The translations under genes were made by a program, and so were the position numbers. From positions 86,685,488 to 86,749,487 of the forward strand of contig NC_082692.2 in the NCBI RefSeq assembly GCF_949987515.2: a stretch of DNA of 64,000 nucleotides. The letters run 5' to 3'. This DNA comes from Delphinus delphis. Lineage: Eukaryota > Chordata > Mammalia > Artiodactyla > Delphinidae. Shown in pieces: positions 1-12,095 of the stretch. The notes below the pieces were generated by a model that was given only the letters and a program-made list of their open reading frames with translations, was not told where the DNA came from and ran no database searches. The stretch's first letter is position 1; every line of letters starts with the position of its first letter.

Positions 1-1306
1 ATGACACATCTTAAAGAAAGAGGCTAAAAATCATAGATGTACTCAGATTAAAAAGTATTAGTCCTACACTATTACAAGATGCTTTTCTTCTCAGGTCAAA
101 ATCTTGTCTTCATCAACAAAATGCTGCTTATCTCCTTTTGGAAGCCTTGATTTCATCCCCCCGAAATCCCATTGTGAACGATAGGTCACAGAGGTCCATT
201 AAACTACAGTGGTTTTGAACCATTTTGCATCTTAAAATGAACATGCCTACTTTAACCTCATCTTAAAGGTGGTAATTTAAAGAAGCAGCTCAACGTATCA
301 TAGGAAAGCCCAGTGGTGAGTACTTGGAAACAAGGTGTTTCTACAGCTGAATCTCTCTACAGTCTAGGTCCCTTAAGTCCTTCTTTGAAACGCGAGTGTC
401 TTTTCCGGGTATGTATTTAATGCTGGAGGAGGGACTGGTTTCAGGTTACAAGTCAGTTAAATATGGTCCTTCACATTCCAAGGGTTCAGCGCTGTTCATC
501 CCGGGAGGATGTTCTCGCAAATGTCTTCAACCATTCCTGCCCCTCTCTTATTCTTTCTTACTCATCTGAAAAGCCCTGGCCTATCTTTCTGGCCAGTCAC
601 CTGCCTCCCCGTTTCTACCTGTAGACTAGTGATGCTGGAGAACATTCCCACAGGAGATGTCGCTGAGTCAAACGGGATCACACCCTTCACAGCTGTTTTG
701 AAATGTGTAATTATGTACTTATTTGATTTTCGGTTGATGGCCGACATTTGCTCATGGGGCCCTAAGTTCCACAAGGGCAAGAACTGTGTGTTTTGTTCAC
801 TATAGGACACCCGGAGCTTAGCACAGCGGCTGGCATGTAGCAGCCTCGCAAATAATTTATCACCTGAGTGACCTATTCACGCATCTGCAGACTGTCATGT
901 TCCTCTCGTGCACAGTTGTTGGCATTTCATGGTCTTTCCTACTCTTGAAACAAAAGCATTTTCTGCTCTGATCTTACATTCATAGCTAAGATTGACACAA
1001 ACCTGATTATGTGTCCATTTTTATAATTGTCAGATTCCAAACAAGAATAAAACGTGTGTTGTATTTTGTTACATACATACATATTCCGTGAGGAGTGCTT
1101 TCGATCTTAAAGAGTCTCCTGTTCCATTTCTTGATACGATCCAAGTGGTATCAAGGAAAGTACCCTCTGATGTTTTGGAGAATAAAATATATGAGGCCCA
1201 GAGAGGTCTTGGAGTGTTTGTGAAGAAACAAGGCAGCCCTAGCTAAGCTCTCCTGAAGTCCCTGGGTTCTGAACTTGCAGGTGACAAGGTGGAACCACTA
1301 GAAGTC
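1..1306. other. Single-copy sequence, nothing recognised
   Basis: No repeat, exon with splice sites, or RNA gene is recognisable. Two overlapping frames of 98 and 82 codons on opposite strands are chance. Confidence 0.6.
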
Positions 1307-1342
1307 AAAAAGGAACCTTGAAAAAAAAAAAAAGGAACCTTG
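1307..1342 (+). repeat. Direct repeat flanking a bare poly(A) run
   Basis: AAAAAGGAACCTTG (1307-1320) recurs at 1329-1342, separated only by eight A residues. It looks like a target-site duplication around an insertion made of tail alone. Replication slippage is the alternative. Confidence 0.6.
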
Positions 1343-1934
1343 ATCCCCAGTGGAGAGGAAAGAAATAAGAAATACCAAATTGACAGACCTCACCGAAAAA
1401 TCCGAAAATGGGAAATTGCTTCTTTCTCTTTCTCGGACCATTCTCTCTCCTCCCCATATCCGTCCTCCCCCTTCCAGCAGGGGCGCAGACTCAACCGTGA
1501 GCAACGTGCCCAGGCCGGGAGGTGATGAGGACAGGTGGGCTACAGGTGTGTCCGCCCAGAAGAAGGCGGGCGCTTCTCTAACTCACAGCGAAAGCCAGAA
1601 GGGCTGGCCTTGGGCCCGCTCGGGTGCCCAGCTCTGGAGTCGGGTGTAGTGGAAGCACGCGATGGCCTGGCCTACGGGCATTTACACTTGAGTCCTGGAT
1701 ACATGGAGGGGACTGCTGGGTGCTCGGCTACCTCACCCTGCACCAGGAGGGTTGTCAACAGGGGTCCTCCCTGAGGACATCCAGGTTGAACACTCCGAGG
1801 AAGCTCTCTGTGCGGCATCGCTCACCTTGGTACCTAATGAGTGAACAGAATACGTGAGGCCAAATGCTGGAGTCTCTGACACGTCAATCGTGATACAGCC
1901 AACAGGGGGACAGCACCCTGCTGTCCTGCCAGAC

Positions 1935-2070
1935 GAAGACTTAGTCTAAGCACTCTGTCTGCGTTAACTCACGCAGTCTTCCCATGAGGGTGGTGCTACT
2001 ATCATCACCATTTAACGGGGATGAAATCCAGAAGCACAGAGAGTGTTTGTGCACCTGAAGACCTTCCGCT
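1935..2070 (-). repeat. MIR SINE fragment
   Basis: GTTAACTCACGCAGTCTTCC, CACCATTTAACGGGGATGAA and GCACAGAGAG resemble reverse MIR. Strongly diverged. Confidence 0.5.
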
Positions 2071-2639
2071 AAGGATGCTGGTGGCTTTCGCCTTGAATTG
2101 GGAGACGCACGCTTAGTTCAGAAGGGTTCACGCTTCTTTCTACACGTCAAGTTTACTGCATTTAACCATCCATATTGGCATGATCTCCTACGGTAACAGC
2201 AAATATAGCCGCACATAGAAGGAACAAAGCGTGGCCAGGTTTTTGCAAGCATCACAGCAAAGCCTTATGAAAACCATTTTATGTCATTTCCATCTCCTTG
2301 GTATAAACTTCATATTGGTCTCATAAATCTCCTGTACAAACTTAAATTTGTTCGTTGATTTCCTCAGACTAGAGGGCTGGCTAGAATCAAATTTCTACCC
2401 TCAGGTCTCTGACCATTAGAGGAAGGGACGTGTAGGAAGATTCTTCCATCAACAGAATTGTCGTCACACAGGATTTACAACAACGTTTCGTGATGTTTCA
2501 TGTCACCACGGTCATTTAAGTTTCAAGTGAGGAGGGGCTTCTAACGGATACTGCATGAAGACGGGCAAGAAGAGGCAGGAGTTTTACATGTCATGGGGGT
2601 CCGCGGTGAAGGTTGTAAGCTCCAGCCATAGGGCTGATT

Positions 2640-2850
2640 GCCTCGGCTTCAACGTAGGCCGTGTCACTTATGTGCTGTAGCATCTTGGGCAAGTTAACCT
2701 CTCAGTGCCTCAGTTTTCTTACCAGCGAAATGGGTTTACAGCAGGACCTATCTCGTTGGGTGGTGTTAGAATTAATTAGGCTGTGCAGAGAAAGTAATTA
2801 GGGTGCATGGCCCTGCAGAGTGAGGGCTCAATAAACGTTAGCTATCTGTT
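2640..2850 (+). repeat. MIR SINE
   Basis: CTTGGGCAAGTTAACCTCTC, GTGCCTCAGTTTTCTTACC and GAGGGCTCAATAAACGTTAG are the MIR core and tail in forward order. Confidence 0.8.
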
Positions 2851-2864
2851 GTCCTCACTCATTT

Positions 2865-2945
2865 GGAGAATTACTGGGGAACCCATCATGTGCCAGGCAC
2901 TGATACAGTGGTAACCAAGGCCCAGTAACACTGGGTAAAGAATGA
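2865..2945 (-). repeat. L2 3'-end fragment
   Basis: CATGTGCCAGGCACTGATAC with GTGGTAACCAAGGCCC resembles the reverse complement of an L2 3' end. Confidence 0.5.
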
Positions 2946-2974
2946 ACACTGTCGGGGCTCTGGGGGGAGACACA

Positions 2975-3215
2975 CAGGGGTCTGAATCCCTGCTCCGTTT
3001 ACCAGACGTGTGACTTTGGGTAAATCATTCTACCCCTGTACCTCAGTGTCCCAGTTGGAAATGGGGGATATTAAAGTATTTCCCTCCTAGGGTTTTGAGA
3101 CAAAGATCTAAGCACAGGGCTCAGTGTTAGCTGTTGTTATAACCCTACAAACCTGGACAAATTACCTACCTCTCCCTGTGCCTTATCTATAAATGGAGTT
3201 GTAAAGGTTTGTAGA
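2975..3215 (+). repeat. MIR SINE, with a second partial copy
   Basis: TGAATCCCTGCTCCG, GTGTGACTTTGGGTAAATCA and CCTAGGGTTTTGAGACAAAG are a forward MIR. A second core (GGACAAATTACCTACCTCTC...) follows at 3157-3215. Confidence 0.75.
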
Positions 3216-3419
3216 AAAGGGCTTAGAAGGGAGTCTGGCTCGTAGTCACCACTTTTACAGGAGATACTGGCCCACGTGTGGTTCCTAAAGATTCCAGCTG
3301 TCAAACTTAGCTGCAAATAAATCACAAGAACACCCATAAAACAGATCCTACGTCCCACTCATTTATGGGGAAAGAAAGCCTCTTCTGGATCCTGGCATCC
3401 ATCTCAAGGATGTGATACT

Positions 3420-3682
3420 GTGCACTCCACGCACTGGGTGTTTGCTCTGTGCCAGGTGCTGTGCTAAGTGCTTTACGTGCACAATTTCATCCCATTTCAC
3501 AGGAAGAAGGTCAATGGTGAGGTGAGCGGTATTACCTCTGCTTTTCCGGGCCAGGAAGTAAAAGCCCGAGGAGTGCTGGCAGCTTCCTAAAAGATGTGCA
3601 GCTCGTGAGCAGGAGAGATGGGATTGGAACAAGGCCTGCCCAACTTCAAGTGCATGCTCTAACCACTGGGCAGCACAGCTGG
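3420..3682 (-). repeat. MIR SINE
   Basis: TGCCAGGTGCTGTGCTAAGT at the left, GATGGGATTGGAACAAGGCC and GCATGCTCTAACCACTGGGC at the right fit a reverse, nearly full MIR. Confidence 0.78.
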
Positions 3683-3689
3683 ACTGCTA

Positions 3690-5000
3690 GGACCCAACCT
3701 CAGCCTTGAAGCGAAGGGAAGTGTTAATGGCTGATTATACTGACCCCAAGAAGGGATGGTGGGATGAACCTGGGATGAAACGGTGTCATCAGAAAGAGAA
3801 AGGGGTGGGCCCTAGACAAGGAACATACTCTCAAGTGGGAAGAACAAAGACCCTTGTCAAAGGAGGACATTCACTGGACGTGCCTTGCTGGGGATGGGTG
3901 GGCTCCTCCATGCTGAACCAGGTGGGCTCACCTTTCCCAGGAACTCGTGGTGGTAATGACACCACATGTAATGATGTTCACTAACCCATCCCTTCCTACT
4001 TAACTGCAGAGAAGCTCAAAGCAGAGGGGAATCTATCTTTTCTCTAAATTCTTTTCTCACTAAGTTGTCTCATCAGATTTTAGCCTGTCTGTCCTACGAA
4101 CGTCCATGTCCCAAGGCATGTTGTGAAGCTCTGGCAACGGAACACCATTTAAAATAGTCCAATTAGGGCAAAAGTAGTCTTTTGTTAAAAAAGAACATTC
4201 TTGAGCAGTAATGAAATAAGTAGCCTCAGAGTTTCTGAAGCCTTTGAATCTTAAAGAGGAGTCGGGCCAAGAGATCTAATTGTGAAAAATGCTTACTGGC
4301 CTTAACGACCTGTACTTTATTTGCTGCTCTTAACAAGATTATGAAATTTCCTAACTATCTCTAAAGAACACGAAGGTCAGGCAACAAACCAATGAATTCC
4401 AGAAAGAAAATCAAAGCTAAAGTTGATTCACTTTGAATAGAATTTCCTGGCTCTCAAGGATTTGTGTAACCTCAACAGTGATTTGGAATCTTGTTTGTTT
4501 GTTGTCGGTTTTCTATCCAAAGAAATACAATTATGATGCGTATCACTTAGATGAAAACTAATTTTGGCTCCTGCATCACCAACTAGTTCATTTAGTGGTC
4601 TACAGACCGATTAGTAAAACGTCTGTTAAAATGACTGTGGAGGATCCTTGAAGAAAACGCTGTAGAAATTAAATGTCGTCTTAGTGGTTAAAAAAAAAAT
4701 CAGTTGAGAAGGGCCTGGTGTCAGTATGAAAATAAAACTACCCTTGAATGTTTAGAGAATGGCTAGTTTTCCTTCTGTCCTCATATAGGAGTAATCATTA
4801 GTTGGCTTGTCCATAATCACCTTTCTAAATGAATTATGCTGTATCTTCTCAAATACCTCCCATTTCCTAAAAAGCATTTTTAAAAGTTCCACATCAGGGG
4901 AAAACTAGAAAGCAGGGCTGGAACTCGAAATGTCCTCCAAAGACCAAAGCTACTTGATTCTTTGAACAAATACTTTCTAACACTGGTGAGTATCTTCTAT
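3690..5000. other. Single-copy sequence, nothing recognised
   Basis: AT-rich from about 4140, with no recognisable gene or repeat. Confidence 0.6.
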
Positions 5001-5560
5001 GTACCATACACGAGGCTTAGCACTGTACACTCAATCACTTATTCATGTGCAATCAGCACATGAATAACAAAACCTGGGAATGATTATGTGCCCAATACCC
5101 CTACTGAAACCCCAGCGCATTAGTGAGCAAAACCAGAAATGGGAGCTGCCCCAGGCAGTTCATAGTCTGGGTAAGGAGACAGATGCTAATAATCACGTAA
5201 CTGAGGGAAGGAAAGAGAACCTGGCAGGGTTAAGAGGGCGGGTGTTGGGAAGAGGGGGCTCCTCTGAGGAAGAGACGTTGAGGACAAATCAGAAGAATAA
5301 CCAGGATTTACGTGGAGAGGAAGAGAGGAGAGATTATTGCAGACGGAGGGAGAAGCATGTGCAAAGGCCCTGAGGCTGGACGAAACCTGGTACACGAGGA
5401 TCAGGATAGGTGGAACCGAGATGCTTATGTGATGAGACTAGAGGGGTGGGCGGGTGCAGACTATGTCGACCCTCAGAGGCTACAGATAGGACTTTGGTTC
5501 TGAGATGATTTAAGCGAGGGTGGGGGGTGGTGGTGGTGGTGGTGGAGAGGTGACAGGACT
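5000..5560 (-). repeat. L2-like LINE fragment
   Basis: Reverse-oriented L2 words: CTGCCCCAGGCAGTTCATAG, GGAGACAGATGCTAATAATC, CTCTGAGGAAGAGACGTTGA and CATGTGCAAAGGCCCTGAGG. A (GGT)n tract (5527-5545) lies near its end. Confidence 0.65.
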
Positions 5561-5729
5561 CAAAGGCTACGTGTTCAGGTTTACATCTTAGAAACATGAT
5601 CATAGCATGTGGCTGCTGTGTGAAGAATGGACTGGAAGAGGCTAGGAACGGGGCGACTGAGTGGCACAAGCAGACCAAAGAGATATTTGGAAAGTGGAGC
5701 CCTCCCAACCACCAGGGGAGTTCTTTCCA

Positions 5730-5810
5730 TTTTCACAGGAAGTTGAGACTCAAGAGGGCAAGTGACTTGCCTAAGGGTTCCATAGCTATTCAACAGGAGA
5801 CCAAGTTCAA
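5730..5810 (-). repeat. MIR SINE core fragment
   Basis: GGGCAAGTGACTTGCCTAAG with TTCAACAGGAGACCAAG resembles the reverse MIR core. Confidence 0.55.
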
Positions 5811-7739
5811 GCTCGCCCGAGCTACTAACTCCAAATACAGCATTCTTTGCAAAGTAAAATACCTGTTGAGGTGTGACTATCAAGACAAAACAAACGCAAG
5901 CTCCAACTCTCAACACCTTGAACTGCATAGGGACCTAGGCAGGTCCTGGGTTTCTTGATAATGTGGGTGGTTCTGCTACTGGGTTACTTCCTGCCTAGAG
6001 GCTCTCTGTAATGGGCGGGGTCCTAAGTCCCTGCTCCCTGCTCCTTCTTGGGGTGCTTTCCTCACAAGTTCACGTGGACGCTGAGAGCGTCCTGCCCCGA
6101 CCAAAGCTCCTAGTTATTGCTGGAGACTTTGCTTCCCAAGACTCTGGAATCCTGGATCTCCACCCTTTTGCGGGAAAACCATAAGGAGCTTAGATTAGAA
6201 GAGGAAGCACAGTTTATCTTGCTGATTGATTGAAAAAGCTACTCAATCTCGAATCTCAACAATCCTCTCTGGCAAACAGGACACAGATTCCCCAGCTTCA
6301 AAAAGCGGAGCTCCACCCACTTGCTCCTAACACTCTTCGTCCTTCACATAAACTGTCCCACGTTATTGGTGTTTTAGTATGAAAAATGCAAACCATGTCC
6401 ACTGACAAGAATTTTTGGATTTTCAGTTTTGACCGTTACTGGACATCAGCAGTTCTAAGCGGTATTACGATAGCTAACTGTGGGCATTTTCATTATGAAA
6501 AATGTCCTAATCTTCCCACAGGGAGAGGTAAGAAGGGAAAGAAAAACTGCAGAATTGAAGCCTGCAGTTTGGCAGGACAGCCCTTGGTTTGGTTTTGTTC
6601 TGTTTTGGGGGACAGCCCTTGTTGTGCAAGTGTTCTCAGAGTCGGGAACATGACTCCATATTTTATGCTAACAGAATCATTGTGGAGAGTGATGCTGCGT
6701 AATTGGGGGACGGGTGCCATTTCACTGCTTATCTAGTTGACATAATTACAGCACAAAAGTTAACCTTGTGTCTGTCCTCAACTTTGGGAAGATTCTATGT
6801 TTTTAATTGCAAGTTACTGTTCAATTTGTTAAGGAAATTTAGGTTAGAGGAGAAAATATTTGCTTCTTTTCTGCTGGGTTGAGATGTATTTCTAAATTTG
6901 AATAACATTTCCAAAAGGAAAAACACTTCATCCTACCAGCTCACATTTCATCTGTAATATGTACGACTACTCCGTTTAGGAGTGCTTACATGCAGTAATG
7001 AATCCGGACACATCTTTCCTGGATTGCCAAAACAGTCATACTTTGCTGAGACCCCTCCCTTGCAACCAGAGCCCAGGAACAACTTTACATCAATAGATTG
7101 TATAAGTCCTAAGTTACCTCCACTGAAATATGCAATTACTTCGTGGCTGCTGTGAGAAATTAATGCAGATTTCTGGAAATACTGCCTGTGAAAGAAGAAC
7201 CAATGAAAATGAGTGGGAATAACCAACTCTGGAGACATCTACGGTGGAAGAAACAGAAACTGGGAAGATTTAGAACCTTTATGAATCAAAAATAAACTTA
7301 AGTTGGTACTCCTTTCTCAAAGATTTATAAATGTGATTTACAAATGGCACGAAAAGAATAATGATGACATTCTAGGATATTTATCACCTCTGAAATAGGA
7401 AATAAAATGACTCTCCCTCTTGACTTCACAGGCACTGAAGGGCTTAAACTACGACCCCATTATAATAATTGATCCTCGCTTTTTTTTGGTGATTAAACTC
7501 TGGGCAATAAGAACGGCAGAATAATTGCATATTTCAACTGCACAGAATACCTAGCACATAGGAGGCCCATGGTAAGTCTGTTGAACTGAGCAAAAATAAA
7601 ATTAGAGATATTTGTAGAAAATATGAACTGGGTTAAAAGTACTAAATCACATACGCATGAGTCTTGTCCTTGATAAATGCTGGGAACCAAGAAGATAAAG
7701 TAAGCAAAATATTATACTTTTTGTCAAAAGAAACCACGG
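5811..7739. other. Single-copy sequence, nothing recognised
   Basis: Frames up to 120 codons lack recognisable domains or splice context. AT-rich from 6740. Confidence 0.55.
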
Positions 7740-7810
7740 GTCCTTTCTGGCCTCAGTTTCCTCACCTGTAAATGAGGGGATTACTCTAGGTGATGATGAT
7801 GATGACTTTT
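7740..7810 (+). repeat. MIR SINE core fragment with (GAT)n
   Basis: CTGGCCTCAGTTTCCTCACC and GTAAATGAGGGGATTAC are the MIR core. A short (GAT)n run follows. Confidence 0.55.
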
Positions 7811-8011
7811 AATGTAGGATGAATCTCAGTGGACCCTGGGGCCCTCCTTGATTATTTCTGATTACCCAACAGCTGGCCTATGCCTTACAGCCTTTCTAGA
7901 CACAATCCCATAATCCCCTGCTCCAACAATTCAGTCACCTCCTGGGAGCAAGACCTGTGTCCCTAAACCCTTTCACATCCTCTGGATACTCACTTAAAAC
8001 CTCTTGATTTC

Positions 8012-8302
8012 CCACTAGCTATCTACCTTACGTTTGGTAGTGTATATATGTCCATGCCTCTCTCTTGCTTTGACAGCTAGTGGGAAGCAGCCGCAGAGCA
8101 CAGGGAGATCAGCTCGGTGCTTTGTGACCGCCTGGAGGGGTGGGATAGGGAGGGTGGGAGGGAGGGAGACGCAAGAGGGAAGAGATAATGGGAACATATG
8201 TATATGTATAACTGATTCACTTTGTTATAAAGCAGAAACTAGCACACCATTGTAAAGCAATTATACCCCAATAAAGATGTAAAAAAACAAACAAACAAAC
8301 AA
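8012..8302 (+). mobile_element. 5'-truncated LINE-1 3'UTR
   Basis: Contains the typical cetartiodactyl L1 tail (GAAGCAGCCGCAGAGCACAGG, CGGTGCTTTGTGACCGCC, final CAATAAAGATGT) followed by an (AAAC)n tail. A perfect 16-bp target duplication AAAACCTCTTGATTTC lies at 7996-8011 and 8303-8318. Confidence 0.93.
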
Positions 8303-8318
8303 AAAACCTCTTGATTTC

Positions 8319-9466
8319 ACTTTCTTGCTCTCCATTTTGGTTACATGGAAGCATCCCATCAGGGTAGCACGTCCTTTCAGTCATCCCCCTGACTCTCAGG
8401 TCCAGCAGGGGACACAGAGGAGACGGACCCCTTGCCTGCAGCCACCTGGAGAAACTTTGTTTAGATGACAAAACAACCCTGAGTATGATGCAGGGAAGTG
8501 AGCCATGGGGTGCTCCAGTGAGAGGGTGGCCAGCCCTCCATTCTGCAATCTCTCTTCTGCTATTGGATGGTTAGAGAGCTTTAATAATTGAAGCTGAAGA
8601 GGATAATCTTGTGAGAGGAAGGAGAATAAAACTGCTTGCAGGGGTGCAGAACTCTAGTCTCTAGGATGGAGAAGAACCTGCAGCGTTTTCTAAGATGATT
8701 TATTAGACCTGGGTAGAACTTGCTAGAAACCTACCAGGAGCAAATCATCTGGGAAGGAATTAATGAACCAAACAAAACACTTGACAATGCAATTAGAATA
8801 TGAGGAAATGTAGGGGTTTTCCAAAGAGAGAGAGAGAGAGAGAGGCAAGTGTGTGTCCATGATTTTGATTATGTCATACAGAAGGCTGGAAAAAGAATGG
8901 AATAATATTTTTGAAGGTAAAGTTATCACAGGGGGAGACGGAGATGGCTGCGGTTGATATTTGCAGTTTGGATGCTTCAGGAGAGTTAGCAAGTGTGCCC
9001 AGATGGGTGGAAATTCACTTGCAGCTGTGTTTCAGCAAAATGGTGCTTGGGTCTGAGAAACAGAAATAAGACCGCTGGCGGCAAAAATGATTCCCCATCA
9101 CGCGCAGCGGCAGAGGGCAGCCGTGCAAACACTGTGTTTCTCTTCAGTTGCTTTAGGCAACAGTAGTTTTTTTCCCTCTGTTTTGGTTTGGGTCAGGGAT
9201 TTTTCCTTTTTAAAACCTTTTCTTAGTTGAGTTAGAAACCAAGAGTCTGAAGCTCTGGAAACTTCCCTTCGACCTCATTTCATCGTGCCTGTCGGATGAG
9301 CTCACTGAAAAACAAGCTCGGCAGTGGTAACATTCGCTGTGTGTGTCCAGAGGAAACTTCTGGCTGCATACCTGTGCTAACTGCTATCCTAGGCTTTGCA
9401 TACAAACTCTATCTGGGAATAATATAGGCTCCTTTTTATTGATATGAATGTATAAGTCTAAATACA
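8319..9466. other. Single-copy sequence, nothing recognised except (AG)n
   Basis: No coding or repeat signal other than the AG microsatellite at 8825. Confidence 0.55.
8825..8844. repeat. (AG)10 microsatellite
   Basis: Twenty bases of AG in otherwise single-copy sequence. Confidence 0.95.
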
Positions 9467-9738
9467 TACTTAAAAAAATTTTAAATTGAAGTATAGTTAA
9501 TTTACAATGTTGTGTTAGTTTCAAGTGTATGGCAAAGTGATTCAGTTATATAGGTATGTGTGTGTATATATATATTCTTTTCCATATTCTTGTTTTAATT
9601 TTAGGCAATAATTTTTTTTAATTGAAGTATAGTTGATTTACCTTTTCATACTCTTTTCCATTATGGTTTATTACAGGATATTGAATATAGTTCCCTGTTT
9701 TCAAAATCTACAGTTGGACAACTTATGTGCCCTCATCG
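9467..9738 (-). mobile_element. LINE-1 3'UTR fragments, two nested
   Basis: Reverse-oriented L1 tail words (TTGAAGTATAGTTAATTTAC, AAGTGATTCAGTTATATAG, TTACAGGATATTGAATATAG). The TTGAAGTATAGTT word recurs at about 9622, so two L1 tails are joined or one is duplicated. Confidence 0.8.
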
Positions 9739-9749
9739 CCTTCGCTAGC

Positions 9750-9977
9750 ATTTTTTTAAAAAATTTATTTTATTTTATTTTATTTTGCAGTATGCGGGCC
9801 TCTCACTGTTGTGGCCTCTCCCATTGCGGAGCACAGGCTCCAGACGCGCAGGCTCAGCGGCCATGGCTCACGGGCCCAGCCGCTCTGCGGCATGTGGGAT
9901 CTTCCCGGACCGGGGCACGAATCCATGTCCCCTGCATCGGCAGGCGGACTCTCAACCACTGCGCCCCCAGGGAAGCC
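9750..9977 (-). mobile_element. CHR SINE (short type)
   Basis: Reverse-oriented SINE with T-rich tail (TTTTATTTTATT) at the left and GGAAGCCC at the right. Target duplication CCTTCGCTAGC at 9739-9749 and 9978-9988. It landed in or beside the L1 tail at 9467-9738. The open frames across it are artefacts. Confidence 0.95.
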
Positions 9978-10517
9978 CCTTCGCTAGCTTTTTTAGTTTA
10001 GCAGGGAGATGGTTAATATCAAAACATTTCTTCTTTTAAATATACGTCACACAGTCACACCACCACCTACACAGACCTTTTATTCATTCAAAAGTGTTTT
10101 CGTCGGCTGGAGCTCAACGAGTAAGTGTCAAAGTTTGCATAGCATGCTGGAAACAAAGCCCTAGCTGGATAGCGAAGCATATGTGGGACATGTGCACGTG
10201 AAAGTAATGATACGCTTCTCCTAGAATCCGGGACTCTTTCTGCCCCAGAGCCTCTGTCTGGGGATCCGTGACTATTCACAGGTCAGGAAGCCAGCCTGGC
10301 CACCATGACTCAGTCCTAATCCCCATTACAAGTGCCCCGAGTGCTGGTCACAGGTGTGACTTCACCTGAGAGGCAACGTGGCGATGTCTCTCTCCATCTC
10401 TTGAGTGGTGAGAACTGTGAGGGCCGTAACCTTTTTAGTTAGCTTTGCAACCACTGCAGCATCGTCAGTGGCTGTCCCGATGTGGCACACGGTCGGCGTT
10501 CAAAAAATAACCTATTG

Positions 10518-10722
10518 GGGCTTCCCTGGTGGTGCAGTGGTTGCGAGTCCGCCTGCCGATACAGGTAACACGGGTTCGTGCCCCGGTCTGGGAAGATCCC
10601 ACATGCCGCGGAGCGGCTGGGCCCGTGAGCCATGGCCGCTGAGCCTGCGCATCCGGAGCCTGTGCTCCGCAGCGGGAGAGGCCACAACAGTGAGAGGCCC
10701 GCGTACCGAAAAAAATAAAATA
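10518..10722 (+). mobile_element. CHR SINE (short type)
   Basis: GGGCTTCCCTGGTGGTGCAG start, GGGTTCGTGCCCC box and (A)nTAAAA tail. Perfect 16-bp duplication AAAAAATAACCTATTG at 10502-10517 and 10723-10738. Confidence 0.96.
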
Positions 10723-11159
10723 AAAAAATAACCTATTGAACAAATGACCGACTCTGAGCATTTCCTCCAAACATATGGCGTCATTCCACCTCTGCATATT
10801 ATTTTGGGGAAGACTTGGCCTTACAGACATCTCCTGAAAGCCCTGTTCTCCACTGTTGCTTTAACAGAAATGACTTAGCTACAGTGGTACCCAGTGATGT
10901 CCAGAAGCTGGCCTTTCTGGATTCATTCGTGGCGCTTTACGCATTGCCCTGGAGACTTACGACCCATAACGATGATCCTCTTTGACCCAATTTTGGAGAC
11001 CTGGCTGCCCCCGCCTCCTCTAGAAATGCCGGCTTTCTCCCTTGGTCCCCATAGATCGGCTTGTTTGACAATATATAACAGTGTTCAGCGCAATATCGTG
11101 CCGTACATACACTCAAACATATCACAGCTCACTTGCACACTCCCAACACCCTAGGCAGA

Positions 11160-11260
11160 GGGGGAGTTTGTATTCCTGTGCTTCAGAGGAAGAGTCTAAG
11201 GTTCAGAGAGGCTCAGAGAACTTTCCACAGCACAAAGTTACTCCATAGCACGGCCCTGAG
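11160..11260 (-). repeat. MIR SINE fragment
   Basis: GGTTCAGAGAGGCTCAGAGA and CACAGCACAAAGTTACTCC resemble reverse MIR. Confidence 0.45.
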
Positions 11261-11319
11261 TTTCCCCCTTTTATACATCAACGCTGAGTAAAACGAGGTC
11301 TCTGGTTTGTCTTCTCAAC

Positions 11320-11420
11320 TAGGCCATGAATGCTGTGAGCACAGGGGTTGTTTTCAGTCTTTCTCTCAGCATGTGGCCCAGAGAACACAGTAGGCACTCA
11401 ATACATGCTGCCCGTAGGAC
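11320..11420 (+). repeat. L2 3'-end fragment
   Basis: GTGAGCACAGGGGTTGTTTT and AACACAGTAGGCACTCAATA resemble the forward L2 3' end. Confidence 0.6.
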
Positions 11421-11669
11421 CACCAGAGGGTGACCCTCAACTGGGGTAAGCTTCAGGTGGAATCCCTCCCCTGCCTTAATCAAACAATAGGATGAACTTC
11501 CACTTGAAGGCAGTTATCACACTGATAACATCACATAACCTCTAAAGCTGTAGACCTACCTCCATTCAAAAGAGGACAAAACCACGCACAGTTTCTTGGT
11601 TAGGTCTTTCTACGATGCTTTTGTAGTTGACCAACATTCCTTTGCAGTTTACCTTACGCTCACTGGTGT

Positions 11670-11815
11670 AAGATTTAACTTCGGACCCCCTCCTCCCTTC
11701 TCCCCACGAATGTCAACCCCACAGGGCAGGGACTTTGCTTTCCATTGCAGTGCCTGATACTTAGCACGTTACCAGGACCACGGAGGGACCTCTGAGTGTG
11801 TGTGGAAGGAAAGAG
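11670..11815 (+). repeat. L2 3'-end fragment
   Basis: CACAGGGCAGGGACTTTGCT and GCAGTGCCTGATACTTAGCA resemble the forward L2 3' end. Confidence 0.65.
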
Positions 11816-11839
11816 TGAGGGGGTCTGCCCACATTCAGG

Positions 11840-12095
11840 TCTCTGCTTGAGTCAGGCAGTCCTGCGTTAGGATAACTGCTCTCCCTCTCACCAGCCACGT
11901 GATCCCAGGCAAGTTAGTCAGCCTCCCTCACTGACTCTCAGTTGTCTCATCTGTAAAATGGAACTAACAATAGTACCTGGACGTTAAGGGGCTGTGTGAG
12001 AATTACACGTATATGTATGACACATGTGTATAAGCCACGTGCACAGCAAATAACAGTCATCTATCATTGCTATTATTATTTATTGGATGCTAATA
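11840..12095 (+). repeat. MIR SINE
   Basis: CAGTCCTGCGTTAGGATAAC, ACGTGATCCCAGGCAAGTTA, TCTCATCTGTAAAATGGAAC and a terminal TATTATTATTTATT are a nearly full forward MIR. Confidence 0.8.

Noticed and set aside
9633..10001. Open frames through CHR SINEs giving similar peptides with SHCCGLS and HCATREAP-like words (also at 10439, 13665, 27068, 31533, 45265, 58130)
   Set aside because: The shared peptides come from translating the same GC-rich SINE in either direction; they are not a gene family.
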